A stretch of 64,000 bases of DNA from Streptomyces scabiei 87.22 (GCF_000091305.1 NC_013929.1:3534001-3598000); one strand, 5' to 3'; counted from the stretch's first letter, positions 25,632-35,072 are shown. Notes: generated by a model from the sequence alone, not told the origin. Translations and numbers: made by a program.

Positions 25632-26607
25632 CGAGGCACTCCCTCCAGAAGTGGCAGGCGCTCGTCCGGATGCCGTCCGCCGGCTCGACGTCGTACAGCG
25701 GGGGCACGTCGGTGCGGCACACGTCGCGGGCCATCGGGCAGCGGGGGTTGAAGGCGCAGCCGGGCGGGATGTTCATCAGGTTGGGCGGCAGACCCTTGAT
25801 CGCGTACAGCTCCTGGCCCTTCTGGTCCAGGCGCGGGATGGAGTCGAGCAGGCCCCGGGTGTACGGGTGGGCCGGGGCCTTGTAGATGTCGTGGACCGGG
25901 GCGGACTCCACGATGCGGCCCGCGTACATCACGGCGATGCGGTCGGCGACGTCGGCGACGACTCCGAGGTCGTGGGTGATGAGGACGAGACCCATGCGCA
26001 GTTCGCGCTGCAGTTCGGCGAGGAGGTCCATGACCTGGGCCTGGACGGTGACGTCCAGTGCGGTGGTGGGTTCGTCGGCGATGATCAGCGCGGGTTCGAG
26101 GGCCAGCGCCATGGCGATCATGATGCGCTGGCGCATGCCGCCCGAGAACTGGTGCGGGTAGTCCCGTACCCGTTCCTTTGCGGCCGGGATGCGGACCCGG
26201 TCCATCAGCTCCACGGCCCGGGCGCGGGCGTCCTTCTTCGACATGCCCCGGTGGACGACGAACATCTCGCCGAGCTGGTCGCCGACGGAGAGGACGGGGT
26301 TGAGGGAGGACAGCGCGTCCTGGAAGATCATCGCCATCTCGGCGCCCCGGATCTTGCGGCGCTCGTCCTCCTTGAGCTTCAGCAGGTCCTGGCCCTTGAA
26401 GAGGATCTCGCCGCCGGTGATCCGGCCCGGCGGCATGTCGAGGATGCCCATGATCGCCTGTGCGGTGACCGACTTCCCCGAGCCGGACTCCCCGAGCACG
26501 GCCAGCGTCTGCCCCTCGTCCACCCCGTAGTCGACCCCGTTGACCGCCTTGGCGACCCCGTCCCGCGTCCGGAACTCCACGTGCAGATCACGCACTTCGA
26601 GCAGCAT
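25612..26607 (-). CDS. Peptide ABC transporter ATPase, DppD/OppD type
   Basis: 331 residues. Walker A is AVLGESGSGKSVTA, the signature FSGGMRQRIMIAMALA and Walker B LIIADEPTTALD. The C-terminal cysteine cluster is CAFNPRCPMARDVC with SACHF. OppD-type proteins carry SGGMRQR and PTTALD, as here, while the partner carries SGGQRQR and PVSALD, so this is the D subunit. It begins 9 nt after the permease stop. Confidence 0.93.
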
Positions 26608-26616
26608 GACGGCGGT

Positions 26617-27633
26617 TCACCTCAGCTTCGGGTCGAGGGCGTCGCGGACCGCGTCGCCGAGCATGATGAACGCCAGGACGGTGATCGCCAGCGCTCCCGA
26701 GGGCCACAGCAGTGCGTGCGGGGCGTTGCGGATGTACGGGGAGGCGGCGGAGATGTCGATGCCCCAGGAGACGCTCGGCGGTTTCAGGCCGACGCCCAGG
26801 TAGGAGAGCGTCGCCTCCAGGGCGATGTAGGTGCCCAGCGCGATGGTGGCCACGACGATGACCGGGGCGACCGCGTTCGGGGTGATGTGCCGCAGCAGCA
26901 TGCGGGAGTTGGAGGCGCCCAGGGCGCGGGCGGCCTGGACGTAGTCGTTCTGTTTGGCCGTGATGACCGAGCCGCGGGCGATGCGGGAGATCTGCGGCCA
27001 GCCCAGCAGCACCATGAAGCCGATCACCGGCCAGATGGAGTTGCTGGTGACCACGGAGAGCAGCACCAGACCGCCGAGCACCACCGGGATCGCGAAGAAG
27101 ACGTCGGTGATCCGGGACAGGAACGAGTCCGAGTGGCCGCCGAAGAACCCGGCGAGCCCGCCGAGCACCGACCCGAGCAGCGCGACGCCGAGCGTCGCGC
27201 AGACACCGACGGAGATGGAGATCCGCGCCCCGTAGACGGTCCGGGTGTACACGTCACAGCCCTGACCGTCGTACCCGAACGGATGTCCGGGCTGCGCGCC
27301 CTCCTGGGCCTTGGAGAGGTCGCACTTGAGCGGGTTGCCGGAGGCGATCAGCGAGGGCCACAGGGAGATGACGACCAGGAAGAGGATCACCAGGGCCGAG
27401 ATGATGAAGACCGGGTTGCGGCGCAGGTCGCGCCAGGCGTCGGACCACAGGCTGCGGGCCTTGCCGTCCGGGCCGCCGCCGGCCGGACCGTCGCCCAGTC
27501 GTTTCTCCAGGGTCTCCCCCTCGGTGGTGGCGAGGTCCATGGTGCCGTCCTGCCCGGTCGCGGCGATCGCCCCGCCCTCGGGGGCGCGCTGGCCGCCCGA
27601 CACGTGGGGCTCCTCGGGCAGCGGTTCAGGCAT
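26617..27633 (-). CDS. Peptide ABC transporter permease, DppC type
   Basis: 338 residues. After a long cytoplasmic N-terminus (about 80 residues) six helices follow. The EAA loop region YVQAARALGASNSRMLLRHI is the ATPase-docking site. The C-terminus RDALDPKLR is typical of DppC. The start overlaps the end of DppB by 8 bp. Confidence 0.93.
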   Translation of the reverse strand: MPEPLPEEPHVSGGQRAPEGGAIAATGQDGTMDLATTEGETLEKRLGDGPAGGGPDGKARSLWSDAWRDLRRNPVFIISALVILFLVVISLWPSLIASGNPLKCDLSKAQEGAQPGHPFGYDGQGCDVYTRTVYGARISISVGVCATLGVALLGSVLGGLAGFFGGHSDSFLSRITDVFFAIPVVLGGLVLLSVVTSNSIWPVIGFMVLLGWPQISRIARGSVITAKQNDYVQAARALGASNSRMLLRHITPNAVAPVIVVATIALGTYIALEATLSYLGVGLKPPSVSWGIDISAASPYIRNAPHALLWPSGALAITVLAFIMLGDAVRDALDPKLR

Positions 27634-28549
27634 AGCGGATCCTCGGGTCGAGTACGGCGTAGAGGAGGTCGACGAGCAGGTTGGCGAGCAGGAACACCAG
27701 GACGAGGACGGTCACGAAGCCGACGACGGTCTGGGTGTTCTGGCGGAGGATGCCCTGGTAGAGCTGGTAGCCGACGCCGTGGATGTTGAAGATCCGCTCG
27801 GTGACGATCGCGCCGCCCATGAGGGCCCCGATGTCCGTGCCGATGAAGGTGACCACGGGGATCAGGGAGTTGCGCAGCAGGTGCTTGCGGATCACCCGGT
27901 GCCGGGGCAGTCCCTTGGCGACGGCGGTGCGGACGTAGTCGGCGCGGGCGTTCTCCGCAATGGACGTCCGGGTCAGCCGGGTGACGTACGCCAGGGAGAC
28001 CGAGGCGAGGACCAGCCCGGGAACGATCAGCTCGTCGAAGGGCGCTTCGGAGGAGACCGAGGGACTGATCCAGCCCCACTCCACCCCGAGCAGCAGCTGC
28101 AGCAGCAGACCGGTGACGAAGGTGGGGACGGAGATGACGACCAGGGTGACCACCAGCGCCCCGGTGTCGACGGGACGCCCGCGCCGCAGGCCCGTGACGA
28201 CGCCGAGGGAGACGCCGACGACGATCTCGAAGAGGATCGCGACGATCGTCAGCCGGATGGTGACCGGGAAGGCGGAGGCCATCAGCTCGGTGACCTCCTG
28301 CCCGTTGAACGCGGTGCCGAAGTCGCCGGTGAAGACGTTCCCCATGTAGGTCAGGTACTGCTGCCAGACGGGCTTGTCGAGGCCGAACTCGCGGCGCAGC
28401 TGGGCGGCCGTCGCCGGATCGCACTCCCGGTCGCCGCAGAGGCCCGCGATGGGGTCGCCCATCACGTTCACCATGAGGAAGATCAGGAGGGTGGCGCCCA
28501 CGAAGACCGGGATCATCTGGAGCAGGCGCCGGACGACGTACCGTCCCAC
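27626..28549 (-). CDS. Peptide ABC transporter permease, DppB type
   Basis: 307 residues, starting MGRYVVRRLLQMIPVF, a standard DppB beginning. The first extracytoplasmic loop has a short CGDREC pair only, unlike BldKC below. The docking loop is YVRTAVAKGLPRHRVIRKHL, and the end VDLLYAVLDPRIRYA. GTG start, 6 nt after the binding-protein stop. Confidence 0.93.
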   Translation of the reverse strand: MGRYVVRRLLQMIPVFVGATLLIFLMVNVMGDPIAGLCGDRECDPATAAQLRREFGLDKPVWQQYLTYMGNVFTGDFGTAFNGQEVTELMASAFPVTIRLTIVAILFEIVVGVSLGVVTGLRRGRPVDTGALVVTLVVISVPTFVTGLLLQLLLGVEWGWISPSVSSEAPFDELIVPGLVLASVSLAYVTRLTRTSIAENARADYVRTAVAKGLPRHRVIRKHLLRNSLIPVVTFIGTDIGALMGGAIVTERIFNIHGVGYQLYQGILRQNTQTVVGFVTVLVLVFLLANLLVDLLYAVLDPRIRYA

Positions 28550-28555
28550 GGAGGA

Positions 28556-30199
28556 TCAGCCGACCTTGATCTGGTCGTAGACCGGCACGCTGAACGGGTT
28601 CAGGGAGACGTTGGACAGGCGCGCCGAGTAGCCCGCGCTGCCGTTCTGGTACCAGAGCGGGATGGCGGCCATGTTGTCCCGGACGACCTCCTCGGCCTTC
28701 TGGAACGTCTCCACGGCCTTCGCCGTGTCGGATTCGGCGTTGGCCTGGTCGACGAGCTTGTCGAAGTCGGCGTTGGACCACTTGCCGTCGTTGGAGGAGG
28801 CGTTGGTGTAGTACAGCGGCTGCAGGAAGTTCTGGATGAGCGGGTAGTCCATCTGCCAGCCCGCCCGGAACGGGCCGCTCATCTTCCGCTGGGTGATCTG
28901 GTTGCGGTAGTCGGCGAAGGTGCCGACCGGGTTGCCCACGCACGCCTTGTCGTTGTCGAGGGCGTTGTTGATGGAGTTGCAGACGGCGTCGACCCACTGC
29001 TTGTGGGAGCCGGTGTCCGCGTTGTACGTGATCTTGACCTGGCCGCCGGGGAGGCCGCCGCCCTCCTTGATCAGCTTCTTGGCCGCGTCCGCGTCGTACT
29101 CGCAGGCGTCACCGCACAGCCCCTTCTTGTAGCCGCCCTCCTCGCCGAGGACCGGGGAGGTCCAGTCGGTGGCGGGCGTGCGGGTCTTCTGGAAGATCGT
29201 GTCGGTGATCTGGTCGCGGTCGATCGCCTGGGAGAGCCCCTGGCGGACCTTCTCCGAGCCCTCCTTGTTCCAGTCCGCGTCGTAGAACGGGAAGGACAGG
29301 GTCTGGATGATGCCGGCCGGGGTGTTGATGTACCGGTCGCCGAGGTCGGCCTTGACGTTCTTCAGCTGGGCGGCGGGGACGTCGTCGACGAGGTCGAGGT
29401 TGCCCGCCATCAGGTCGGTGTAGGCGGTGTTGTTGTCGGTGTAGACCTTCAGGTCCACGCCGCCGTTCTGTGCCTTGTCCTCGCCGGGGTAGTCGTCCCA
29501 CTTCCGCACCGACAGCTGGGAGCCCTTGGTGTACGAGTCGACGGCGTACGGGCCGTTGCCGACGGGCTTGGCGAGCCAGGCGTCGTGGTCGGTGAAGAAC
29601 GACTGCGGCAGCGGGGCGTAGGCGTTGTACCCGAGGGTGTCGGGGAAGGTCGAGAACTTCTGGGTGAGCTTGACGGTGAAGGTGTTCTCGTCGGTGACCT
29701 TGAGCCCGGAGAGCGTGTCGGCGGTCTGCTTGCTGCCGTCGTCGGGGTGCGTCTTGTCGTAGCCCTGGATGTACTCGAAGAAGTACGCGTTCTTCTGGTT
29801 GTTCTTCAGGCTCGCGCCGTAGTTCCAGGCGTCCACGAAGGACTTGGCGGTCACCTTCTCGCCGTTGCTGAAGGTCCAGCCGTCCTTGACCGTGATGGTG
29901 AAGTTCTGCGAGTCGGTCGTCTCGATCTTCTCGGCGAGCATGTCCTCGGCCTCGCCGGTCTTGGGGTCGTACTGCTTCAGCCCCCGGAAGATCATCGACA
30001 ACACCTTGCCGCCCTGCACCTCATTGGTGTTGGCCGGCTCCAGCGGGTTCTGCGGGTCGCCCCACGAGGAGCTGAGCACGGCACCGGAGTCGCCGCTTCC
30101 GCTGCTGCCGCTGCTGTCGTCCCCGCCCCCGCAGGCGGTCGCGGCGAGAGCCACCGCCGCCGCGCCGGCGATCCATCGAGCGTGCGTGGCTCCGCGCAT
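28556..30199 (-). CDS. Peptide-binding lipoprotein, family 5 SBP (DppA/OppA type)
   Basis: 547 residues. The signal peptide ends in a lipobox, ALAATACGG, so the mature protein is lipid anchored outside the membrane. The family signature DGWTFSNGEKVTAKSFVDAW is present. The start ATG 30199 follows GAGGAGG. First gene of the operon. The order SBP-B-C-D-F is that of a complete importer. Ligand is unknown; di- or oligopeptides are likely. Confidence 0.93.
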   Translation of the reverse strand: MRGATHARWIAGAAAVALAATACGGGDDSSGSSGSGDSGAVLSSSWGDPQNPLEPANTNEVQGGKVLSMIFRGLKQYDPKTGEAEDMLAEKIETTDSQNFTITVKDGWTFSNGEKVTAKSFVDAWNYGASLKNNQKNAYFFEYIQGYDKTHPDDGSKQTADTLSGLKVTDENTFTVKLTQKFSTFPDTLGYNAYAPLPQSFFTDHDAWLAKPVGNGPYAVDSYTKGSQLSVRKWDDYPGEDKAQNGGVDLKVYTDNNTAYTDLMAGNLDLVDDVPAAQLKNVKADLGDRYINTPAGIIQTLSFPFYDADWNKEGSEKVRQGLSQAIDRDQITDTIFQKTRTPATDWTSPVLGEEGGYKKGLCGDACEYDADAAKKLIKEGGGLPGGQVKITYNADTGSHKQWVDAVCNSINNALDNDKACVGNPVGTFADYRNQITQRKMSGPFRAGWQMDYPLIQNFLQPLYYTNASSNDGKWSNADFDKLVDQANAESDTAKAVETFQKAEEVVRDNMAAIPLWYQNGSAGYSARLSNVSLNPFSVPVYDQIKVG

Positions 30200-30600
30200 G
30201 GGTGCCTCCTCGTCCTACGTGCGCGATCTTCTTGTTACCGGACAATATCGACGCGTTTCGCGCATATCGCACATTTGGGGGGCCGTATGGGTGCGTGGTC
30301 GGGTGCGGGTCCGGTGGGGGCTGGTCGCGCAGTTCCCCGCGCCCCTGAAAACCCAGGCCCCTGCGGGCCTGAAAAGCACGGGCGCAGCCCTTGCTTCTCA
30401 GGGGCGCGGGGAACTGCGCGAGAAGCCCCACGCACCCGCACCCGAAAAGGCACCCCACCCTCGCAGTCTGAAAAAACCCCGAAGAGCCGGTAAGAGAACG
30501 GTTCACCCCCGTAAGAGCCCGTTCGGCAATCCCCCTCCCCTTGGTCAAAGCCCCCACGAACGCATTGACCCGCCCCCACGGCCGGTTGAAAGGTCACGTC
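30200..30600. other. Divergent intergenic region carrying a 113-bp palindromic element
   Basis: 401 bp between the dpp binding-protein gene and the divergent permease gene. It includes TTGTCCGGTAACAAG near 30230-30245 close to the dppA side, and the palindromic element at 30317-30429. No gene seen. Confidence 0.6.
30317..30429. repeat. 113-bp palindromic element, copy 1
   Basis: The outer arms are GGGGCT and AGCCCC, then a perfect 24-bp inverted repeat (30325-30348 with 30398-30421). The 49-bp centre contains further short hairpins. It is nearly identical, in reverse orientation, to the element at 47241-47353 and of exactly the same length. Lying between divergent promoters it cannot simply be a terminator. 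Confidence 0.85.
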
Positions 30601-31617
30601 ATGGGGACCTCGCCCGCATCCACGACGGCCACGCCCTTCGAGGCGCCGCCCAGCACCCCGCCCCGCACCGCCGGAGGCCACGCCACCAGCTCCCCCGGCC
30701 GCATCGCCTGGCGCCGCTTCCGCCGGGACCGCGCCGGCACCGTCTCGGCGTACATCGTGCTGCTGTTCTTCGCCGCCTCGATCGCCGCCCCGCTGATCGC
30801 CAGGCTCTACGGCAAGAACCCGTACACGACGTACGGCCAGAACCAGCCCGGCCTGCTGAACCAGTTCGGCTTCCCCGTCGCACCCAACGGCGGGGTCAGC
30901 GGCGACTTCTGGTTCGGCGTCGAACCGCAGCTCGGGCGGGACGTCTTCACCCTCCTCCTCTACGGCATCCGCAACTCCCTGCTGATCGCCACGGTGACGA
31001 CCCTGCTGGTCACCGGCCTCGGCATCGTGGTGGGAGTGACGGCCGGCTATCTCGGCGGCCGCGTCGACAACCTGGTGGGCCGGATCGTGGACATCCTGCT
31101 GGCCTTCCCCTCCACCCTCTTCTTCATCGCGATGTGGCCGGTGCTGATCTCGATCCTGGTCTCGCCCGACGAGAACACCCCGACCTGGCTGACGGTCGTG
31201 AGCCTGATCTCGGTGATGACCGCGTTCGGCTGGGCCCCGATCGCCCGGCTGCTGCGCGGCGAGGTACTGGCCCTGCGCGAGCGGGAGTTCGTGGAGGCGG
31301 CCAAGGTCACCGGTGCCTCGGCGGCCCGGATCGTCTTCCGGGAACTGCTCCCCAACCTGTGGACCCCGGTGCTCATCCAGGCGACCCTCGCCCTGCCCAT
31401 GTACGTCACCACGGAGGCGGCGCTCGCCTTCCTCGGCGTCGGCCTCAGCGACCCCACCCCCGACTGGGGCGTGATGATCCAGCGCGGGGCGCAGGTCTAC
31501 CAGAGCGACATCACGTACATGCTCTTCCCCGGCCTCTCGATGGTGATCTTCGTGATCGCCTTCAACCTCCTCGGCGACTCGGTCCGCGACGCGCTCGACC
31601 CGAAGACCAGACGCTGA
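30601..31617 (+). CDS. Peptide ABC transporter permease, BldKA-like paralogue
   Basis: 338 residues, C-type permease. It is closely related to BldKA in this window: both share YGKNPYT, GDFWFGVEP, GRDVFT and LREREFVEAAKV, and end with NLLGDSVRDALDPKT or near. ATG 30601 with AAAGG upstream is the start. It is first in a three-gene set (permease, binding protein, permease) that mirrors bldKA-B-C and has no ATPase gene, so it may borrow ATPases from bldK or dpp next door. Confidence 0.9.
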   Translation: MGTSPASTTATPFEAPPSTPPRTAGGHATSSPGRIAWRRFRRDRAGTVSAYIVLLFFAASIAAPLIARLYGKNPYTTYGQNQPGLLNQFGFPVAPNGGVSGDFWFGVEPQLGRDVFTLLLYGIRNSLLIATVTTLLVTGLGIVVGVTAGYLGGRVDNLVGRIVDILLAFPSTLFFIAMWPVLISILVSPDENTPTWLTVVSLISVMTAFGWAPIARLLRGEVLALREREFVEAAKVTGASAARIVFRELLPNLWTPVLIQATLALPMYVTTEAALAFLGVGLSDPTPDWGVMIQRGAQVYQSDITYMLFPGLSMVIFVIAFNLLGDSVRDALDPKTRR

Positions 31618-31664
31618 GCCCCCTCCGCAGCACACTCCTTCTCCCTGATTCAGGCAGGACACCC

Positions 31665-33455
31665 ATGTCGATCTCCCGCAGGAACTTCGTCATCGCAAGC
31701 TCGGTCGCGACGGCCGGCGGCGCCCTCGTCCTCAGCGCGTGCAGCAGCGGAGGCGGGGGCGGTACGGCGGGCGGCGGCGCGGCCTCCGGCTCCGCCGCCA
31801 CGTACGCCAAGGTCACCGTGGGCACCGCGGCGGACTCCACCGGCCCCGCACCCGCGGTCCCGGGCGCGCGCAGGGGCGGCACGATCCGCCCGATCGGTCC
31901 GGACGACTTCTCCCACCTGGACCCGCAGCGCATCTACTTCGCGTGGAACTCCACGGTCGCGAACCTCTACGTCCGCTGTCTCACCGGCTACAGGATCGCC
32001 GCCAACGGCTCGATGAAGCTCGTCGGCGACCTCGCCACCGACACGGGCACCATGACGGACGGCGGAAAGACCTGGACGTTCACCCTCAAGGACGGCCTGA
32101 AGTGGGAGGACGGCAGCGCGCTGACCGTCGACGACGTCCGCCACGGCATCGAACGCGGCTTCGCGAGCTTCACCACCGAGGGCGCGACCTACGTCCAGAC
32201 CTGGCTGACCGGTTCGAACGACTTCCGGTCGGTCTACAAGGGCCCGTACAGCGGAAAGCACCTCTCCTCCGTCGTCACGGACACCGCGAAGAAGACCATC
32301 ACCTTCCATCTGAAGACGGCCCGGCCCGACCTCAACTGGGCGCTGGCGATGCACTCCTACGGCGCGGTGCCGGTCGCGCACGACAGCAAGGAGAAGTACG
32401 ACAAGGACCCCGTCTCCTGCGGCCCGTACCGCATCAGGCAGCACTCCGTGGACAAGTCCATGACCCTGGTGCGCAACACCCACTGGGACCCGGCGACGGA
32501 CCCGATCCGCAACGCCTACCCGGACTCCGTCGTCTTCGAGTTCGGCCCCGAGGCCCTGCCGGCCACCGACCGGCTGATCGCGGACTCGGGGACCGACCAG
32601 TACGCGGTCATGGCCTACAGCGGCGTGCCGGCCGAGCGCATCCAGAAGGTGATCAGCGACTCCGCCCTGGAGTCCCGCACCATCGACGGCCTGCTGACCG
32701 GCCTGTACTACTACGCCATCAACTGCCGCCGCATCAAGGACGTCCGGGTCCGCCAGGCCCTCAACTACGCCTGGCCGCTGGAGCAGATCCGCTCCATCTA
32801 CGGCGGCCCGTCTGCCGGCGACTACGCGACCACCATCCTCAGCCCGGACATCGCCGGGCGGGTGAAGTTCGACGCCTACGGAAAGCTGAAGAACCCCCGC
32901 GGTGACACGGCGAAGGCGAAGTCCCTGCTGAAGGAGGCCGGCAAGCTCGGCCAGAAGATCGTCTACACCTATCCCCAGGGCGGCAACGACGCCTACGAGA
33001 AGACCAAGGTCGTCATCGCGAACGCCCTGAAGGAAGCGGGCTTCGACCCGGTCGTCAAGCCCGTGGAGTCGACGAGCTACTACGACCAGGTCGGCCAGAT
33101 CGACAACCAGTTCGATGTGATGTGGTACGGCTGGTCGCCGGACTGGCCCGCCGCCTACACCCTCATCCAGCCGCTCTTCGACGGCACCACCATCGCGAAC
33201 AACGCCCCCAACGTCTCCCAGCTGAACGTGGGCTGGGTCAACGCGGCCATCAAGAAGGACGCGACCATCACCGACACCACGAAGGAGAACGCGGCCTGGG
33301 CGACGCTGGACAAGTCGATCATGGCCAAGGAGGCGCCGATCATCCCGGAGACCTATCAGCGGCGCTACTACCTGTACGGGTCCAAGGTGGGCGGCGCCCA
33401 GTTCGACCCGCTGTTCTCGGCGTTCCTCCTCCACAAGCTGTACGCCAAGGCCTGA
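31665..33455 (+). CDS. Peptide-binding lipoprotein, BldKB-like paralogue
   Basis: 596 residues. The start MSISRRNFV is a twin-arginine signal followed by lipobox LVLSACSS, so export may use Tat. Shared signatures with BldKB include LDPQRIYFAWNS versus the HMDPGQIY region, FHLKTARPDLNWALAM, and YLYGSKVGGAQF at the C-terminus. ATG 31665. The ligand is unknown but probably related to that of BldKB. It lies 47 nt after the permease. Confidence 0.9.
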   Translation: MSISRRNFVIASSVATAGGALVLSACSSGGGGGTAGGGAASGSAATYAKVTVGTAADSTGPAPAVPGARRGGTIRPIGPDDFSHLDPQRIYFAWNSTVANLYVRCLTGYRIAANGSMKLVGDLATDTGTMTDGGKTWTFTLKDGLKWEDGSALTVDDVRHGIERGFASFTTEGATYVQTWLTGSNDFRSVYKGPYSGKHLSSVVTDTAKKTITFHLKTARPDLNWALAMHSYGAVPVAHDSKEKYDKDPVSCGPYRIRQHSVDKSMTLVRNTHWDPATDPIRNAYPDSVVFEFGPEALPATDRLIADSGTDQYAVMAYSGVPAERIQKVISDSALESRTIDGLLTGLYYYAINCRRIKDVRVRQALNYAWPLEQIRSIYGGPSAGDYATTILSPDIAGRVKFDAYGKLKNPRGDTAKAKSLLKEAGKLGQKIVYTYPQGGNDAYEKTKVVIANALKEAGFDPVVKPVESTSYYDQVGQIDNQFDVMWYGWSPDWPAAYTLIQPLFDGTTIANNAPNVSQLNVGWVNAAIKKDATITDTTKENAAWATLDKSIMAKEAPIIPETYQRRYYLYGSKVGGAQFDPLFSAFLLHKLYAKA

Positions 33456-33478
33456 GCCGGACCGGGACCCGAACCGCC

Positions 33479-34462
33479 ATGCTCCGCTTCGTCGCCCGCA
33501 GGACACTGAGCGCGCTGCTGATCCTCCTGATCATCAGCGCCATCACCTTCCTCCTCTTCTACGTCGCCCCCCGCGACCCCGCCCGCGCAGCCTGCGGCAA
33601 GCTGTGCACCCCGCAGACGCTCGCCCTGGTCCGGCACAACCTCGGTATCGCCGATCCGCTGCCCGTCCAGTACTGGCACTGGCTCACGGGGGTGTTCGCC
33701 GGCCGGGACTACGCCGGGCTCGGCCACTGCCCGGCACCCTGCCTGGGCTACTCCTTCACCAACCACGAGCCGGTCCTCGGCCTGATCACCGACCGCTTCC
33801 CCACCACGCTCTCGCTCGCGCTCGGCAGCACGGTCGTGTTCGTCGTCTTCGGCGTGGGCACGGGCATGATCGCGGCGGTGGCGCAGGGCCGCCCCCTGGA
33901 CAAGATCGCGTCCTCGGCGTCCCTGGTGGGCTCCTCGCTCCAGATCTACATCGTCGGCGTCGTGGCCATGTACTACCTCTCCGACCAGTGGGGCCTGCTG
34001 CCCCGCCCCTCGGACGCCGTCGGCTTCTCTCAGGACCCGCTGAGCTGGTTCAAGGGCCTGCTCCTCCCCTGGCTGGTCCTGGCGATCATCTTCACCGCCA
34101 ACTACACGCGGATGACCCGCTCCCAGCTGGTCGAGACCCTCGCCGAGGACTACGTCCGCACGGCCCGCGCCAAGGGCATGTCCCGGTCCACGGTCTTCTT
34201 CCGCTACGCCTGGCGCGGCGCCATGGGCCCCATCGTCACCATCCTCGGCCTCGACATCGGCTACCTCCTCGGCGGCGCCATCATCACCGAGGAGACCTTC
34301 GGCCTGCACGGCATCGGCGCCCTGTCCATCAAGGCCGTCCGCGACAACGACCTCCCCCTGCTCCTGGGCGTGGTCCTGGTCGCCGCCGCCGCGATCGTGG
34401 TGGCGAACATCGTGGTGGACGCGGTGTACGCGCTGATCGATCCGCGGGTGCGGCTGGCGTAG
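33479..34462 (+). CDS. Peptide ABC transporter permease, BldKC-like paralogue
   Basis: 327 residues, B-type permease. The first extracytoplasmic loop contains cysteines at residues 39, 43, 84 and 88 (ACGKLC and HCPAPC), the same pattern as BldKC. The docking loop is YVRTARAKGMSRSTVFFRYA and the end DAVYALIDPRVRLA. The start is at ATG 33479, 23 nt after the binding-protein stop. An 18-bp terminator palindrome closes the operon; no ATPase gene follows. Confidence 0.9.
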   Translation: MLRFVARRTLSALLILLIISAITFLLFYVAPRDPARAACGKLCTPQTLALVRHNLGIADPLPVQYWHWLTGVFAGRDYAGLGHCPAPCLGYSFTNHEPVLGLITDRFPTTLSLALGSTVVFVVFGVGTGMIAAVAQGRPLDKIASSASLVGSSLQIYIVGVVAMYYLSDQWGLLPRPSDAVGFSQDPLSWFKGLLLPWLVLAIIFTANYTRMTRSQLVETLAEDYVRTARAKGMSRSTVFFRYAWRGAMGPIVTILGLDIGYLLGGAIITEETFGLHGIGALSIKAVRDNDLPLLLGVVLVAAAAIVVANIVVDAVYALIDPRVRLA

Positions 34463-34472
34463 GCAGGAGCGG

Positions 34473-34508
34473 GCAGGCCGGGCTCGGCGCGCGCCGAGCC
34501 CGGCCTGC
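34473..34508. terminator. 36-bp perfect palindrome, terminator
   Basis: An 18-bp perfect arm (start GCAGGCCGGG) with its complement and no loop bases, between the convergent BldKC-like and VOC genes. Confidence 0.75.
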
Positions 34509-34512
34509 TCCG

Positions 34513-34896
34513 TCAGCCCGACTCGCCCCGCTCCACGCAGAACTCATTGCCCTCGGGGTCGGCCATGAGCACCCAGCCGCCGCCGTCGGGGCGGGTGTGG
34601 TCGGCGATCACCCGGGCGCCCAGCCCGAGCGCGCGCTCGACCTCCTCGGCGCGGGTGCGGCCGTGGGGCTTCAGGTCGAAGTGGACCCGGTTCTTCGCCG
34701 ACTTGCCCTCGGGCACCCGGACGAACAGCAACCGCGGCCCCCCGGCCGGGTCCGCGATCAGCGCCTCCGGGTCACCGGGCTTGTCGTCGTCGGCCAAGGG
34801 GCGGCCGAGCAGCTCGCTCCAGAAGAGGGCGACGTCGTAGGGGTCGCCGGTGCAGTCGAAGGTGATGCTGTGGATGGCGGGGTACGTGGGGGTCAA
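34513..34896 (-). CDS. VOC superfamily (glyoxalase/bleomycin-resistance-like) protein
   Basis: 127 residues with the betaalphabetabetabeta fold of the VOC superfamily: SITFDCTGDPYDVALFWSEL begins the first module and VLMADPEGNEFCVE ends the second. The conserved C-terminal Glu-Cys/Glu positions could bind a metal. The TTG start at 34896 has GGAG 7-8 nt upstream. Substrate unknown; members include glyoxalases and drug-binding proteins. Confidence 0.85.
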   Translation of the reverse strand: MTPTYPAIHSITFDCTGDPYDVALFWSELLGRPLADDDKPGDPEALIADPAGGPRLLFVRVPEGKSAKNRVHFDLKPHGRTRAEEVERALGLGARVIADHTRPDGGGWVLMADPEGNEFCVERGESG

Positions 34897-35072
34897 CGGG
34901 GGTCTCCGTCACGGGTCGGTGTACGAGCGGCCCGGCGGGCCGAGATCAAGACCCCAGGGTCCCCCCAAGCACGCGTACCCGCCATCGATTTCGCCCAGGG
35001 CCGCCCGCGCGCGACCGGCCCCGCCCGCCCAGGCCCGGCCACCAGCCCCGGCCGCCGTCGGAACCGACGCGA

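Noticed and set aside
27311..30493. 1060-codon plus-strand frame
   Set aside because: Antisense to dpp permease and binding-protein genes; no domain pattern.
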